Notes: generated from the sequence alone by a model not told the origin. A stretch of 64,000 nt of DNA from Chryseobacterium sp. R2A-55 (GCF_021401085.1 NZ_JACBFP010000006.1:1-64000); one strand, 5' to 3'. Shown: positions 39,637 to 49,579, counted from the stretch's first letter. Program-made: numbers and translations.

Positions 39637-41069
39637 AATTGGAAATAGATAAATTCCTGCTCTTTGCCAGCAAAAATATAAATTAGGATGATCAAAATAA
39701 AATAAAATATATACCTCATTATTCGCTTAGATTTGAAAAACAGCTTTTCGATTGCAAAGTTATCTTCCCTACCAAACCATTCAACCACAAAGAAAAATAA
39801 AGATAACCCTATGATTGCGACAGGAAAAACGGTAGGAAAACTCAAAGTGGACTTATTAAATATTCCTTTGATAAATGAAAAAGCATGCGTTAAATCTTCA
39901 GCTCTAAAAAAAATCCATGCGAAAGCTGTTAAAGTAAAGGTAATTAATATTTTAAAAGCATCTTTTAGCGAAGGTATTAATTTACCCATTGCGACCACTT
40001 GCAGATTATTTCTGTTTTTATTAGTTAACATTAAAGGTAGGAAGTATAGCGCATTCAAAAATCCCCAAACAATAAAAGTCCAGTTCGCGCCATGCCAGAA
40101 ACCACTTACGATAAATATAACAAACGTATTTCTTATTTTCATCCACGTGCCTCCTTTACTTCCACCTAAAGGAATGTAAAGGTAATCCCTGAACCACGTT
40201 GAAAGAGAGATGTGCCAGCGACGCCAGAATTCCGCTATATCCCTAGAGAAATAAGGGAAGGAAAAGTTTTTCAAGAGTTCGATTCCTAGCAGTCGCGCAG
40301 TTCCCAAGGCAATATCTGAGTAGCCTGAAAAATCGCAATAGATTTGAACCGTGAAAAATAATGCACCCATCACCAAATTACTGCCGGACTGATGGGCAGA
40401 ATCATTAAAAATCATATTGGCATATTCTGCGCAATTATCGGCAATGACGATTTTTTTAAAGAGTCCCCATAAGATTTGCCGCAAACCGTCAACCGCTTTG
40501 GTATAATTAAAAGTTCTAGCTTTTTGAATCTGAGGGAGTAAATGAGTTGCCCTTTCAATTGGACCCGCTACCAAAAGCGGAAAAAAACTTACAAAAACGC
40601 TGTAATCAACAAAATTGTGCTCGGCTTTTATTTTACGGTTATAAATATCCAAAACATAAGACAGACCGTGGAAAGTATAAAATGAAATCCCAACAGGAAG
40701 TATAATTTTCAGAGTCCAAATATTTACGCTTAAGCCAATGCTTTGAAAAAAGGTGGCGAATGATTCTATAAAAAAATTATAATATTTGAAAAAGCCTAAG
40801 AAACCCAGATTAATTCCGATGCTGAGCCACAGCCAAAACTTTCTCCAGTGTTGGCTTTCTGCATTTTCTATTTTTAATCCCGAAACATAATCCAGTACCG
40901 TGGAGAAGATCAGAAGGAACATAAAACGCCAGTCCCAGTTTGCATAAAAATAATAACTGGCCACTAACAGCAATAAATTTTGATATTTATAATTTTTGCT
41001 GCAGAAAAACCAATAGAGCACAAACACTATTGGAAAAAATATGGCAAAGCTTATGGAATTAAAAAGCAT
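39633..41069 (-). CDS. MBOAT-family O-acyltransferase (AlgI/DltB-like), 478 aa
   Basis: The protein has about ten membrane helices. It carries the hallmark segment EFWRRWHISLSTWFRDYLYIPLGGSKGG and the downstream SGFWHGANWTFIVWG with the catalytic His. Length and order match AlgI-type proteins. It carries an acetyl group from a cytosolic donor to the periplasm for the SGNH partner encoded immediately downstream (four-base overlap). It begins inside the 3' end of the small chimeric remnant at 41059-41262. Together with the acyltransferase 3 at 33.5 kb it implies a heavily O-acetylated product. Confidence 0.93.
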   Translation of the reverse strand: MLFNSISFAIFFPIVFVLYWFFCSKNYKYQNLLLLVASYYFYANWDWRFMFLLIFSTVLDYVSGLKIENAESQHWRKFWLWLSIGINLGFLGFFKYYNFFIESFATFFQSIGLSVNIWTLKIILPVGISFYTFHGLSYVLDIYNRKIKAEHNFVDYSVFVSFFPLLVAGPIERATHLLPQIQKARTFNYTKAVDGLRQILWGLFKKIVIADNCAEYANMIFNDSAHQSGSNLVMGALFFTVQIYCDFSGYSDIALGTARLLGIELLKNFSFPYFSRDIAEFWRRWHISLSTWFRDYLYIPLGGSKGGTWMKIRNTFVIFIVSGFWHGANWTFIVWGFLNALYFLPLMLTNKNRNNLQVVAMGKLIPSLKDAFKILITFTLTAFAWIFFRAEDLTHAFSFIKGIFNKSTLSFPTVFPVAIIGLSLFFFVVEWFGREDNFAIEKLFFKSKRIMRYIFYFILIILIYIFAGKEQEFIYFQF

Positions 41070-41262
41070 CTAGGGAATAGTTTAATGTCCGCAATACAAA
41101 ACCTTGGGTAAAAGGCAGGATGTCAAAATTCTGGGAATACAACCCGATTGCTTTCGTGTCACCTAGGGAAAAATCTACCGCAAGCATTGATAGCTTTACT
41201 GAAAGTGCCCTTTCGAGCCTGCCTGCACCAGTAATGCCATTGGTAATATAGAGGAGTTTCAT
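41059..41262 (-). pseudogene. Chimeric remnant: glycosyltransferase start fused to hydrolase end
   Basis: The first ~28 residues (MKLLYITNGITGAGRLERAL) are a family-4 glycosyltransferase N-terminus like the remnant at 38147. Residues ~28-64 (VDFSLGDTKAIGLYSQNF then [14 protein letters not shown]) match the C-terminal tail of the GH88/105-like protein at 43472 almost residue for residue. The reading frame is intact across the join. It is too short to be either enzyme and marks a recombination junction left when genes between them were deleted. A stable 67-residue product cannot be excluded. Confidence 0.8.
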
Positions 41263-41265
41263 TGT

Positions 41266-42819
41266 TTATTTTTTCATAATTTTTGCAAACAGTATCGTTC
41301 GGACTTGTTTAAGTTTTTCCAATGATGCAATGAATTCTGGGGAGTTCTTGAAAACCAGGATGATAAATAAATTTACCAACGTAAAACAAATGGTCGCTTT
41401 TAAAACAAAATTAACCAGTCCACTGAAGGATAAAAATGAGCTGGCAAAAAAAGTCACCACGGCTGCAATGCCCAAAACCAAAAGATACTTCACAAATTTT
41501 AGTAGATACCTCATTGGATTTTCATTCAATCCTAATTTCAAGACCACATAAGGATCGTACCAAAAATTGGTCACCAGCCGCGCGATGGCAGTGGCTCCAA
41601 TAATTCCTAAAATACCAAAATGCAGCCCACCATAATAAGACAGAACCAAATTAATTAAAGCCGTTCCCAGAACAGCATACCTTCCCTGTTTGAAAAAACC
41701 GTATGCTCCTTTAAATGTCCAAAATCCGCTCTGCATTCCGACCATAAAAAAATTAACCGCCAGCAGTATCGAAATTTCGCGGCCGAGCAAAAATTGTTCG
41801 CCAATCCAGAGTTTGATGAAATCATTCACAAGGAAAACAATCATTAATGCGCAAACTCCGAAAATCCAAAAGTTGAGAAAATTAAGCGAATAAAATATCT
41901 TCCGTTGCTGCTCTTTCCTTTCTGTCACAATCAAATGGGCGATGCTTGAACTTAAATTTGCGAATATGATCGCCGTGAAATTTGAGACCAGCGCAACCAG
42001 CATCAGATAGTTTGAAAATTTTCCCAATATCGCTAGTCCCACAAAATAGCTAATAAAAACATTGTCAGTTCCGTTTACCATTACCCCGCCAACTTTAATC
42101 AAAAATGTTGATTTAGTATTTGAAATAATAGTTTTTTTTAAGTTCCGGTCAATAATCCCTGTTTTGAACTTCCGTAGGAAAGAATATCTTTTATCAACCA
42201 AATGAGAAACATAATAATTAGAGGCAAATTGTGTCAAAGTCTGTACCAACAAGTATGCGATGAAATTCGTTTTAAACACAAGTACAAGAATCTGCAAGAT
42301 ATTTTGCAAAATAAGGAACTTCATTTGATTGATGGTAACAACCGAATTTTGTTGGTCAGCATTAAGAAGCGAAATCTTGTAAGAGAAGAAATACGAAGAC
42401 GACGTGTTAAATAGAAAAATAAAATAAATTATACGGATATCTTCATTGATTGCAGCCGGTTTCTGAGCGATGAAGTGGTCTAAGAAAGGAATTAAGATAA
42501 GTCCAGAAAAGAAAATAAATAGCCCAATAATCCAATAAACTTTCTTATAAAACTTTAGGATTACAGAAATAGTGAACTCATCTTTGTCTGCTAAAGGTTT
42601 GTAAAGCGAATAGACAAAAGCCGCACTCACACCTAGTTCTGCCAGTGAAAGCATCATCAGGATATTACTGAATAAACTATTAATTCCTAAATATTCAATG
42701 GCCAAATATTTGATGAAAACCGTACGTGCGACAAAACTCAGCACAATCTGCAGCACCTGCGAAGTAATCCCAAATAAAATATTTTTCAATGAATTAGATG
42801 TTCGACTCCCCGTATTCAT
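41266..42819 (-). CDS. Polysaccharide flippase (Wzx/oligosaccharide transporter), 517 aa
   Basis: The protein has about twelve to fourteen membrane helices. The start SLKNILFGITSQVLQIVLSFVARTVFIKYLAIEYLGINSLFSNILMMLSLAELGVSAAFVYSLYKPLADKD is the standard MOP-superfamily Wzx pattern (quoted in part by motif: LGINSLFSNIL, LSLAELGV). It would flip lipid-linked repeat units to the periplasmic face for the EpsG-like polymerase. It starts one base after the acetyltransferase stop upstream and is followed by the chimeric remnant. It is the only flippase in the locus. Confidence 0.92.
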   Translation of the reverse strand: MNTGSRTSNSLKNILFGITSQVLQIVLSFVARTVFIKYLAIEYLGINSLFSNILMMLSLAELGVSAAFVYSLYKPLADKDEFTISVILKFYKKVYWIIGLFIFFSGLILIPFLDHFIAQKPAAINEDIRIIYFIFLFNTSSSYFFSYKISLLNADQQNSVVTINQMKFLILQNILQILVLVFKTNFIAYLLVQTLTQFASNYYVSHLVDKRYSFLRKFKTGIIDRNLKKTIISNTKSTFLIKVGGVMVNGTDNVFISYFVGLAILGKFSNYLMLVALVSNFTAIIFANLSSSIAHLIVTERKEQQRKIFYSLNFLNFWIFGVCALMIVFLVNDFIKLWIGEQFLLGREISILLAVNFFMVGMQSGFWTFKGAYGFFKQGRYAVLGTALINLVLSYYGGLHFGILGIIGATAIARLVTNFWYDPYVVLKLGLNENPMRYLLKFVKYLLVLGIAAVVTFFASSFLSFSGLVNFVLKATICFTLVNLFIILVFKNSPEFIASLEKLKQVRTILFAKIMKK

Positions 42820-43467
42820 TTAGTCCCAGTTTACATCTTTTCTGATAATTTTTGCTGGTACCCCTCCAGCAAGGCAACCGGCCGGAACATCTCTGGTCAC
42901 AACAGAACCAGCCGCAATGATGGCTCCGTCTCCTATTGTTACTCCTTTTAAAATAACACTGTTGGTTCCAATCCAAACTTTGTTCCCAATTCGCACTGGT
43001 TGAGTCATTTCATCTTCTTTCCCGATAATAGCATGGGCATCCGAGTCCCAAATGGTTACATTTTCAGATATCGCCACCTGCTCACCGATGCTGATTTCTT
43101 TGAAACAGCGGATTTTTACACCTCTATTGATATAACCGCTCCCAAGATTCAATTTGGCATTTTCCATTAAAATAATATGACTTCCTTCAAAAATACTAAA
43201 CCCTTTCGTTACATTTATCTGGGAATTTTCAAGCATTTTCAATAATCCTTCTGACAATTCCGGATGCGAAAAAATTTGATTAAATGTTAACTGCCCACCT
43301 TGGATATTGATTTTTGCCCCTTTATAAAACTTATATTTAAATTTTCCAAAAGCAACAATTACAGAATCAGAATTGCGTCTTCCACCAATTCTATTTAGCA
43401 TTAATGACCTTAATGAAATATATGGAAAATTCCTGATGAAAATTTTTAAAAGTAATATTGACATCAT
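42820..43467 (-). CDS. LbH-type acyltransferase (WbbJ-like), 215 aa
   Basis: From about residue 60 onward the protein is a left-handed beta-helix. Its hexapeptide repeats include [25 protein letters not shown], then the NodL/WbbJ-type catalytic segment DSDAHAI and [34 protein letters not shown]. It probably O-acetylates a sugar of the repeat unit in the cytosol using acetyl-CoA. It abuts the flippase gene directly. Donor and position are unknown. The N-terminal 50 residues ([15 protein letters not shown]) are basic and may bind the membrane or acceptor. Confidence 0.85.
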   Translation of the reverse strand: MMSILLLKIFIRNFPYISLRSLMLNRIGGRRNSDSVIVAFGKFKYKFYKGAKINIQGGQLTFNQIFSHPELSEGLLKMLENSQINVTKGFSIFEGSHIILMENAKLNLGSGYINRGVKIRCFKEISIGEQVAISENVTIWDSDAHAIIGKEDEMTQPVRIGNKVWIGTNSVILKGVTIGDGAIIAAGSVVTRDVPAGCLAGGVPAKIIRKDVNWD

Positions 43468-43471
43468 CTTA

Positions 43472-44629
43472 TCAATTTAGTATAGTTCTTAGTACAAATC
43501 CCTGCGTAAAAGGCAGAATATCAAAACTGTGTGAATACACCCCGATCGCTTTGGTGTCGCCTTGGGAAAAGTCCACCGCACCATTTCTTCGGGTCACTGA
43601 CTGCAAATAATCCAGGCCTTTTTCTTTCGCCAAAAGACAGGCTTCTGAAATTTCCGGGATTTGGTACGCCAAAGTGAAAAACCAGCACAAAGTGGCCACC
43701 GTGGAAGAATCTATTCTTGATTCCTTCACAAAAACAAGCCAGTTGAATCCTCCATTTCCCCGCTGAAACCTCAAAACCGATTTTGCAGTCTTCACGATGA
43801 TTTCCTCTAAAGTTTTTTTCTGCGGATGATCATTTGGAAGTATATTCCAGGAATCAATCAATCCGATGACGAACCATCCGATTCCTCTCCCCCAACCGAA
43901 AAGCCCGGTCGGGATTTTGGTGTGAACGTTGTAGGTGTGGCAGGGAATATTCTCCTCATTCATCATCCCGTATTTCTGGTATTCCGTAATTTGACTTACT
44001 GCCAAATCAACCGCTTCGGGAATATTGAATAGTAAGCCATAGTTCACCAGGAACGGGCAGATAAAACCGATAGTATCTACAAACCGGTAATCGCGGTTAT
44101 GGTTTTTATACGCCACTGTTCCGTCTTCCCCCTTCAAGGAAAGAATCATTTGATACGTTTCATCCAGCGCAGTCTTATATTTGGAATGGTCGATGAAATC
44201 TGCATGGAGTAAAGCATATCCCAAAATGGCGTGGTCACTTTCGGTAGGTTTCACTTTCCATCCTGTTTGATTTATTTTAGAATCGAAAAAATTCTGGATG
44301 GCATTTCTTACAGCAGCATCTCCTGTTTTGGAAACATATTCATATAAACCCAGAACCAACGCGGCTTCCTGCCAAGACTGGATGGTACTTCGCTTATAAT
44401 TACCCTTTACCATATCCAAGATGATGAGCCGGGAATGATCCGTCAGTTTAATGGTAGGGGTGGATTTAAGCCATTTCCCTGCGACCTTCAAAACCTTCTC
44501 ACTCCACGATTGGCGGTCCTGGAATCTGCCGATTTTGATGCGGGATTGCCAGGTGTTGAATTGGGGAATCGCATCTATGAGGAAGATGATGACGAAGAAA
44601 AAAATAATTATGAAAAGTACAGCGCTCAT
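43472..44629 (-). CDS. GH88/GH105-like hydrolase in a polysaccharide locus, membrane-anchored, 385 aa
   Basis: A hydrophobic N-terminus ([19 protein letters not shown]) anchors the protein. The rest is an alpha/alpha-barrel with repeated aromatic and helical patterns: [45 protein letters not shown] and [15 protein letters not shown]. The WGRGIGW motif is characteristic of unsaturated uronyl or rhamnogalacturonyl hydrolases (GH88/GH105). In a biosynthetic locus such an enzyme may trim or length-control the polymer, or act after a lyase. The C-terminal [20 protein letters not shown] is duplicated in the chimeric remnant at 41059. No lyase gene is visible here. Confidence 0.75.
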   Translation of the reverse strand: MSAVLFIIIFFFVIIFLIDAIPQFNTWQSRIKIGRFQDRQSWSEKVLKVAGKWLKSTPTIKLTDHSRLIILDMVKGNYKRSTIQSWQEAALVLGLYEYVSKTGDAAVRNAIQNFFDSKINQTGWKVKPTESDHAILGYALLHADFIDHSKYKTALDETYQMILSLKGEDGTVAYKNHNRDYRFVDTIGFICPFLVNYGLLFNIPEAVDLAVSQITEYQKYGMMNEENIPCHTYNVHTKIPTGLFGWGRGIGWFVIGLIDSWNILPNDHPQKKTLEEIIVKTAKSVLRFQRGNGGFNWLVFVKESRIDSSTVATLCWFFTLAYQIPEISEACLLAKEKGLDYLQSVTRRNGAVDFSQGDTKAIGVYSHSFDILPFTQGFVLRTILN

Positions 44630-45819
44630 TAATCTTCAATTAGTTGATAAAGTTTTTCGATTTCGTTTTCCGTTCCCCAATTGGATTTCGACAATTCTTT
44701 AGAAAACGCCATTCGTTTATCATAATTCACAATTAAATCCTCAATTGAATCAGCCAATTCTTCTGCATTGCATTTTACAATGATGCCATTAACATTACTT
44801 TCAACATGTGCAGAAGCGGTATTAAAGTTCGTTAATATAATTGGCTTATTCAAGATTTTCGCTTCCCGAACCACAATTCCATCGCCTTCAAAAAGTGAAG
44901 TAAGTAAAAAAATCTCGGACTTTAAAATATAGGGATACGGATTCTCTTTCGCACCCAAAAAAAACACTCTGTCAATTAAGCCGGCTCTTTTGACACTTTC
45001 TTCCAACTGACTTCTTAAGACTCCATCACCTAAAACATACCAGAAAAAGGGAATATTTCTTTTATTTAGAATTTCAAAGGCATCAATTGCTAACTGATGA
45101 TTTTTCACCTTCGTTAACCGTCCAACTGTCAATATTGAATTTTGAAACGCCTCATCATCAATTGCCGCAAGCGCTAAATCACGAATGGTTTTCTGCGATG
45201 AAATATTCTTAATAACTGCAAACTTTTGTTTCATATATGGAAACAATTTATTTAATACTTCCCGGGAATCATCTGAAACCGTGATTACTTTGTCTAAATA
45301 TTCGAAATATTTTTGGTCAAATTTAGTATCGATTTTTAGAGCTTCATAATTTGTATGAATGTATCCAATTTTTTTGTCTGCATTTACTTTGTCCACAACA
45401 AAATAGTTTGGATTGTTTTGTAAAAAACCAATTGCAACATCATATTTTTTAGACAACGAAATCATAGTTTTTGCCACCGCATTCCATCCAAATTGCTCCT
45501 TTTCTGATGTATTCTTTGCTTTTATTTGTACCAACTTGAAAATAATACGCTGGATGATTACATTCCATTTTCCTCTAAAAAAATTTTCTTTAACTACCTG
45601 TGAAAAAGGCATGTCGAAATATTTCCAATTTTCCGGTTCAGGAAGCAGGGTTACTTCTTCCGGAAGCTGTTTCAGGAAAAGTCCTTCCTGCTTAAAGAGT
45701 AACAAATCTACTTCGTACCTGGAAAAATCAAACACCTGAAGCATAGAAACCAATGCCTTTTCTGCACCACCAACTCCCAGATTATTCATCACGAAAAGTA
45801 TGTTTTTCTTTGGCTTCAT
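44629..45819 (-). CDS. Glycosyltransferase family 4, 396 aa
   Basis: N-terminal NILFVMNNLGVGGAEKALVSML with the GGAEK glycine loop and a C-terminal ILTVGRLTKVKNHQLAIDAF plus E-x7-E motif (EGDGIVVRE, ~314-322) define a GT-B family 4 enzyme. It overlaps the next gene by one base and lies three bases after a close paralogue (45823-47007). The two share the segment 'KKIGYIHTNYE / KKIGFIRANYE' and probably arose by duplication. Each would add one sugar to the repeat unit. Donors are unknown. Confidence 0.9.
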   Translation of the reverse strand: MKPKKNILFVMNNLGVGGAEKALVSMLQVFDFSRYEVDLLLFKQEGLFLKQLPEEVTLLPEPENWKYFDMPFSQVVKENFFRGKWNVIIQRIIFKLVQIKAKNTSEKEQFGWNAVAKTMISLSKKYDVAIGFLQNNPNYFVVDKVNADKKIGYIHTNYEALKIDTKFDQKYFEYLDKVITVSDDSREVLNKLFPYMKQKFAVIKNISSQKTIRDLALAAIDDEAFQNSILTVGRLTKVKNHQLAIDAFEILNKRNIPFFWYVLGDGVLRSQLEESVKRAGLIDRVFFLGAKENPYPYILKSEIFLLTSLFEGDGIVVREAKILNKPIILTNFNTASAHVESNVNGIIVKCNAEELADSIEDLIVNYDKRMAFSKELSKSNWGTENEIEKLYQLIED

Positions 45820-45822
45820 TAC

Positions 45823-47007
45823 TTAATTAATAAGTTGTAAAAAAACATGGAGTGAACTCTCTACCGTTTTCATTTCTTCCTTGAGATTTCTTACCAGCAA
45901 ATTTCGAACTTCAACATCTTTTGCAATACTTGTTATTTGGTCTGCAAGTTCCTTCGCGTTTCTTTCACAAATGAAACCGTTGGTACCGTTTTCAATAAGT
46001 TCTGATGCTGATTCAAAATTAGTAACTATAATAGGTTTGCAAAGAAGCTTGGCTTCAATAAGTGTATTGCTTCTGCCCTCATATAGAGAACTTTGCACAA
46101 AAATATCACATTGTCTTATATAGGAATAGGGATTATCTTTCGCCCCTAACAAAATAAAATTTTCTTGCACGCTCGACTCTACTATTTTTTTTTCGAGTGT
46201 ACTCCTCTGTGACCCTTCTCCCAAAACATACCATTTAAAATCAAAATTTCTTTCTTTCAGAATTTTTGAAGTTTCAATTGACAAATCATATCCTTTTTGA
46301 GGATGTAACCTGCCCACTGAAATAATATCAATTTCAGATTTTTCAAAACCAGTTTGTTCCTTGCTCATTTCCATGATTTTTTTAACCGGAGTTATATTAT
46401 AGACGAGCTGGATGTTAATATTATGAGAAGCAAAATTCTTCTTAAGAATTTCCAGGGATTTAAGTCCATTGGCACATAACGCATCTAGCTTTGCAAAGTA
46501 TTTGCTGTCAAAAGTCTTATCCAAATTGAAAAACTCATAATTTGCACGTATAAAACCAATTTTCTTTTTAGCGCATACAGAATCTACAACGAGGTAAATA
46601 GATGTTTTTTCCAGATAACCAATAGCCGCTTCATAGATTTTGTTTTCTAACCCTATACTTTTCCGTAGAAACTTCCAACTGTACTGCTCCGCTTTATTTT
46701 TGTTCTTAGCGTAAACCTTGAGATATATAGAGTAGAGTAGCCGGTAAGATAATAACCCGAAGTTTCCTTTAAATAAGAACTTCATCATTGCTGAAAAAAT
46801 ACCGGATGTGAAAATAAAATAATTTTCACCAGGAAAGATCACGTTCACATTCTTGGGGATATCTTTTAGCAGCTCATTCTGCCTTGAAAGCAGGAGTAAA
46901 TCTATTTCATAAAGTTGGTAGTCCAAAGCAGTGAGTAAATTAACGAGGCTTTTTTCCGCTCCGCCAATTTCAAGACTTGGGATTACAAAAAGTAGTTTTT
47001 TCTTCAT
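45823..47007 (-). CDS. Glycosyltransferase family 4, 394 aa
   Basis: It is similar in layout to the neighbouring gene: LLFVIPSLEIGGAEKSLVNLL at the start, IISVGRLHPQKGYDLSIETS in the donor domain and E-x7-E (EGRSNTLIE) near residue 320. It overlaps the preceding pyruvyltransferase gene by four bases (ATGA). Together with the paralogue downstream it probably builds part of the repeat unit. No signal peptide is present, so it acts in the cytosol at the inner membrane. Confidence 0.9.
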   Translation of the reverse strand: MKKKLLFVIPSLEIGGAEKSLVNLLTALDYQLYEIDLLLLSRQNELLKDIPKNVNVIFPGENYFIFTSGIFSAMMKFLFKGNFGLLSYRLLYSIYLKVYAKNKNKAEQYSWKFLRKSIGLENKIYEAAIGYLEKTSIYLVVDSVCAKKKIGFIRANYEFFNLDKTFDSKYFAKLDALCANGLKSLEILKKNFASHNINIQLVYNITPVKKIMEMSKEQTGFEKSEIDIISVGRLHPQKGYDLSIETSKILKERNFDFKWYVLGEGSQRSTLEKKIVESSVQENFILLGAKDNPYSYIRQCDIFVQSSLYEGRSNTLIEAKLLCKPIIVTNFESASELIENGTNGFICERNAKELADQITSIAKDVEVRNLLVRNLKEEMKTVESSLHVFLQLIN

Positions 47008-48164
47008 TTCATTTGGACAACAAAACCTTTTGCTTTTTCTGCCATCTTTTTTATGTCGGGAATTTTTTCAACTAAAATTTTTCTAAGCTGCTCCTCTTCC
47101 GCCTTCATTTCCTCAAACTTCGCAATCAGTTTTTCAGCATCTGAAATTTCATCCAAGGACAAAACCAGTTTCTCCTCGCCAAACAGATCTTTGGCAATCC
47201 CTCTCGATTTCACGCTGTAGCCTAAAACCAGAGTGGGAACTAAGGTGGAATACGCCGCAATTGTAGCATGAGTTCGCGCTCCGATGAAAAACCTCATCCT
47301 GGAAATATATCCTTTGTATTCGGTGGCATTCAAATGATCTGGAAGGAGAATCATTCGACCTGTGTCTTTAAATTTTTGGTAAAACTCAAGCAAAATATCA
47401 TGATCATTGTTTCCGTTGATGATCACGTGCGGAGTGAGGCAAATATTAAAATCCGTCGTATTCAGGATATGTTCCACCAAATCGAATGCAGCTTTCTTGG
47501 AACCTGGATTTTTCTTGAAGACCAAAGGTGAGAAGTTGAACCCAACCGTTCTTCCATCTTTCCAGTTTTCCGGTAAAGGCAATTCTGTCTTTTTCATGAG
47601 GAAAGCGCCGTCTGCCACCGGTTTCACATGGGGAATTCCGGCATCGTTCAGGATTTTCTCGGTCAGTGATTCCCTCACCAAAACCAGGTCAAAAGTTTTC
47701 AAGTCTTTGATTTTGGCGTCGGTCAAATCCTCCTCGCCTATCGAAGCTCCCCAGAAAACCAGTTTCTTTCCTGTGGATTTGATGACCCTGTCCAATTCAT
47801 AATAATCCGGTAATTCCCCATAACAGTAATTGTCGCCGCCAATTGACAAAAAAACATCATAATCCTCCAATTTCGAAATAATGTCCTGATGCATCCATCG
47901 GTAAGTTGACGTGCGACGGTTAAGGAATTTCTGCTCGATCAAGTTGCGAAACCAAATGGGTGAAAATCTGGAAAAGCTTCTTTCCTGATTGTGATAAATA
48001 ATCTCATCGATACCTAAAATGTGTTGATCTGAATTGGGCTGCATGGAAGCCAATCCTATTTTGGAAATCTTTGTTTCATTCCTTAAAAGACCTACAGCGG
48101 TTCTAACAATCGCTTCACAACCTCTATTTTGGCTTCCACCATGGAAAAATAATAAAACTCTCAT
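47004..48164 (-). CDS. Polysaccharide pyruvyl transferase family protein (WcaK/CsaB type), 386 aa
   Basis: The start VLLFFHGGSQNRGCEAIVRTAVGLL, the middle FLSIGGDNYCYGE and the C-terminal FIGARTHATIAAYSTLVPTLVLGYSVKSRGIA are the conserved blocks of the family. These enzymes transfer pyruvate from phosphoenolpyruvate to a sugar to form a ketal, adding negative charge. It overlaps both neighbours by four bases, placing it firmly in the operon. A pyruvylated polymer would be acidic, in line with the uronic-acid pathway encoded upstream. Confidence 0.9.
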   Translation of the reverse strand: MRVLLFFHGGSQNRGCEAIVRTAVGLLRNETKISKIGLASMQPNSDQHILGIDEIIYHNQERSFSRFSPIWFRNLIEQKFLNRRTSTYRWMHQDIISKLEDYDVFLSIGGDNYCYGELPDYYELDRVIKSTGKKLVFWGASIGEEDLTDAKIKDLKTFDLVLVRESLTEKILNDAGIPHVKPVADGAFLMKKTELPLPENWKDGRTVGFNFSPLVFKKNPGSKKAAFDLVEHILNTTDFNICLTPHVIINGNNDHDILLEFYQKFKDTGRMILLPDHLNATEYKGYISRMRFFIGARTHATIAAYSTLVPTLVLGYSVKSRGIAKDLFGEEKLVLSLDEISDAEKLIAKFEEMKAEEEQLRKILVEKIPDIKKMAEKAKGFVVQMK

Positions 48165-49165
48165 CTGTTTCTGTAGTAGCTATATTGAGTAAGCAAATAT
48201 AACATTAAAACATTTTGTTTTCGGAGGTGGTGGAAAATGGTCGCGGGATATTTTCCCAGCTTCAGTTCACGTAAAATTTGGTGATCCGAAAAAACTTTCT
48301 TTACGGTCGGATGCTGCACAATCTCCCTTAGTTTAGAAAACCGCTGTGCATCTGTAAAATCATTTCCCCGATTACCGTAAATATAAACCAGCGAAATTAC
48401 CGCATTTATAAAGCGTATCCTTTTTAGATTTCCCAGTGTATTTTGATCAATAGCATTTCCTATAATGGTGGTCCAGTCTGTTTCATATACTTCCACGATC
48501 CTTTGCAGATAGTCGTATTTAACTATATTTCTGGTCGCGCTACCTTCCACTTCCCGGTAATGATAGCCACAGTAATCCAGAATGGAAATTCGTTGTGCTT
48601 TCATTAAAAATTCGATGTTGAACTGTGCGTCTTCACCATGTTGGGTTCCCGAAGGAAATCTGATTTGATGTTCACGAATAATTTCTAAGCGGAAAATTTT
48701 GATACATACTGAATTAAAATTATCCTGCCAAAAAAACAGAGGTAGTAAATCATCTACAATTTCTTGACGGTCTATCACGTTAGTGAACCTACCAAAATGA
48801 TGATTACGGGTGAGTCTTGTGTACACTGCATCTGCTTCGCTTTCTTCTGCTTTTTGAAAAAGTTTTAGAATAAAATCCTTTTCAATGGTATCATCACCAT
48901 CCACAAAGCCCACATATTTTCCCGTCGCCATTTCCAATCCGGCATTTCTTGCGGCGGAGACACCTTGATTATTCTGGTCAATAACTACAATTCGGGGGTC
49001 TTTTTCGGCGAAATCTTTTAGAACTTGCAATGACATATCAGTTGAACCGTCATTGATGCAAATAATTTCGAAATCATGGAAACTTTGTGCCAAAATACTT
49101 TCGAGACAGTCACGAAGATAAATCGCGGTGTTGAAAACAGGTATTATTACAGACATTGCTATCAT
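48161..49165 (-). CDS. Glycosyltransferase family 2, 334 aa
   Basis: MSVIIPVFNTAIYLRDCLESIL, IICINDGSTDMS and the DxD motif VGFVDGDDTIEKDF are classical GT2 blocks. The C-terminal part is helical with an aromatic tail (MLYLLTQYSYYRNR). It overlaps the pyruvyltransferase gene by four bases. Upstream, only the truncated DUF1016 frame separates it from the dehydrogenase gene. It is an inverting transferase that probably adds an early sugar. No initiating polyprenyl-phosphate sugar-phosphotransferase (WbaP/WecA-like) is in the window, so that step must come from elsewhere. Confidence 0.92.
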   Translation of the reverse strand: MIAMSVIIPVFNTAIYLRDCLESILAQSFHDFEIICINDGSTDMSLQVLKDFAEKDPRIVVIDQNNQGVSAARNAGLEMATGKYVGFVDGDDTIEKDFILKLFQKAEESEADAVYTRLTRNHHFGRFTNVIDRQEIVDDLLPLFFWQDNFNSVCIKIFRLEIIREHQIRFPSGTQHGEDAQFNIEFLMKAQRISILDYCGYHYREVEGSATRNIVKYDYLQRIVEVYETDWTTIIGNAIDQNTLGNLKRIRFINAVISLVYIYGNRGNDFTDAQRFSKLREIVQHPTVKKVFSDHQILRELKLGKYPATIFHHLRKQNVLMLYLLTQYSYYRNR

Positions 49166-49174
49166 TGAAAACTA

Positions 49175-49510
49175 TTAATATTTCTTATAGATTGATGTCT
49201 GCAGTTTGCAGAAGAATTTTTGTGACAAAGTCCCAAGAATCTCCGGATAAGCATCACAAAACTGTCTAAATATTGATAATTCAGGTGCAGAAATATTCTT
49301 CAGACCTTTCTTGGACAATTCAGTTGCCAGCTTCTCTACTAATTGTTCCCCATATTGTGCACGGTTCTCTCCACCCAGTTCATAGTCGTTAATGTAAAAG
49401 CCAATCAGATAATTCCTTGTGGTCAATCCAATATTAATCGCTTTCACTGCATAATGCTGCAAAACATTATGGGTCTCTTTAATATAATATGTTAACTGTT
49501 CAAATAACAA
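49175..49510 (-). pseudogene. Truncated DUF1016 (YhcG/PDDEXK-associated) gene
   Basis: The 111-residue frame reads VLQHYAVKAINIGLTTRNYLIGFYI, EYELGGENRAQYGEQLVEKLATEL-like (here DYELGGENRAQYG) and SAPELSIFRQFCDAYPEI. This is the N-terminal winged-helix part of DUF1016 proteins, which normally run to ~350 residues with a PDDEXK nuclease domain. The nuclease half is absent and the frame ends in unrelated residues. It is a remnant in the polysaccharide operon, on the same strand. Confidence 0.8.
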
Positions 49511-49579
49511 GTTGAGTTTTTTTATTAGGAATTAAGACTTTACAAATATCAAGTTTAATTTTCAGATCGTTTTGAACAA

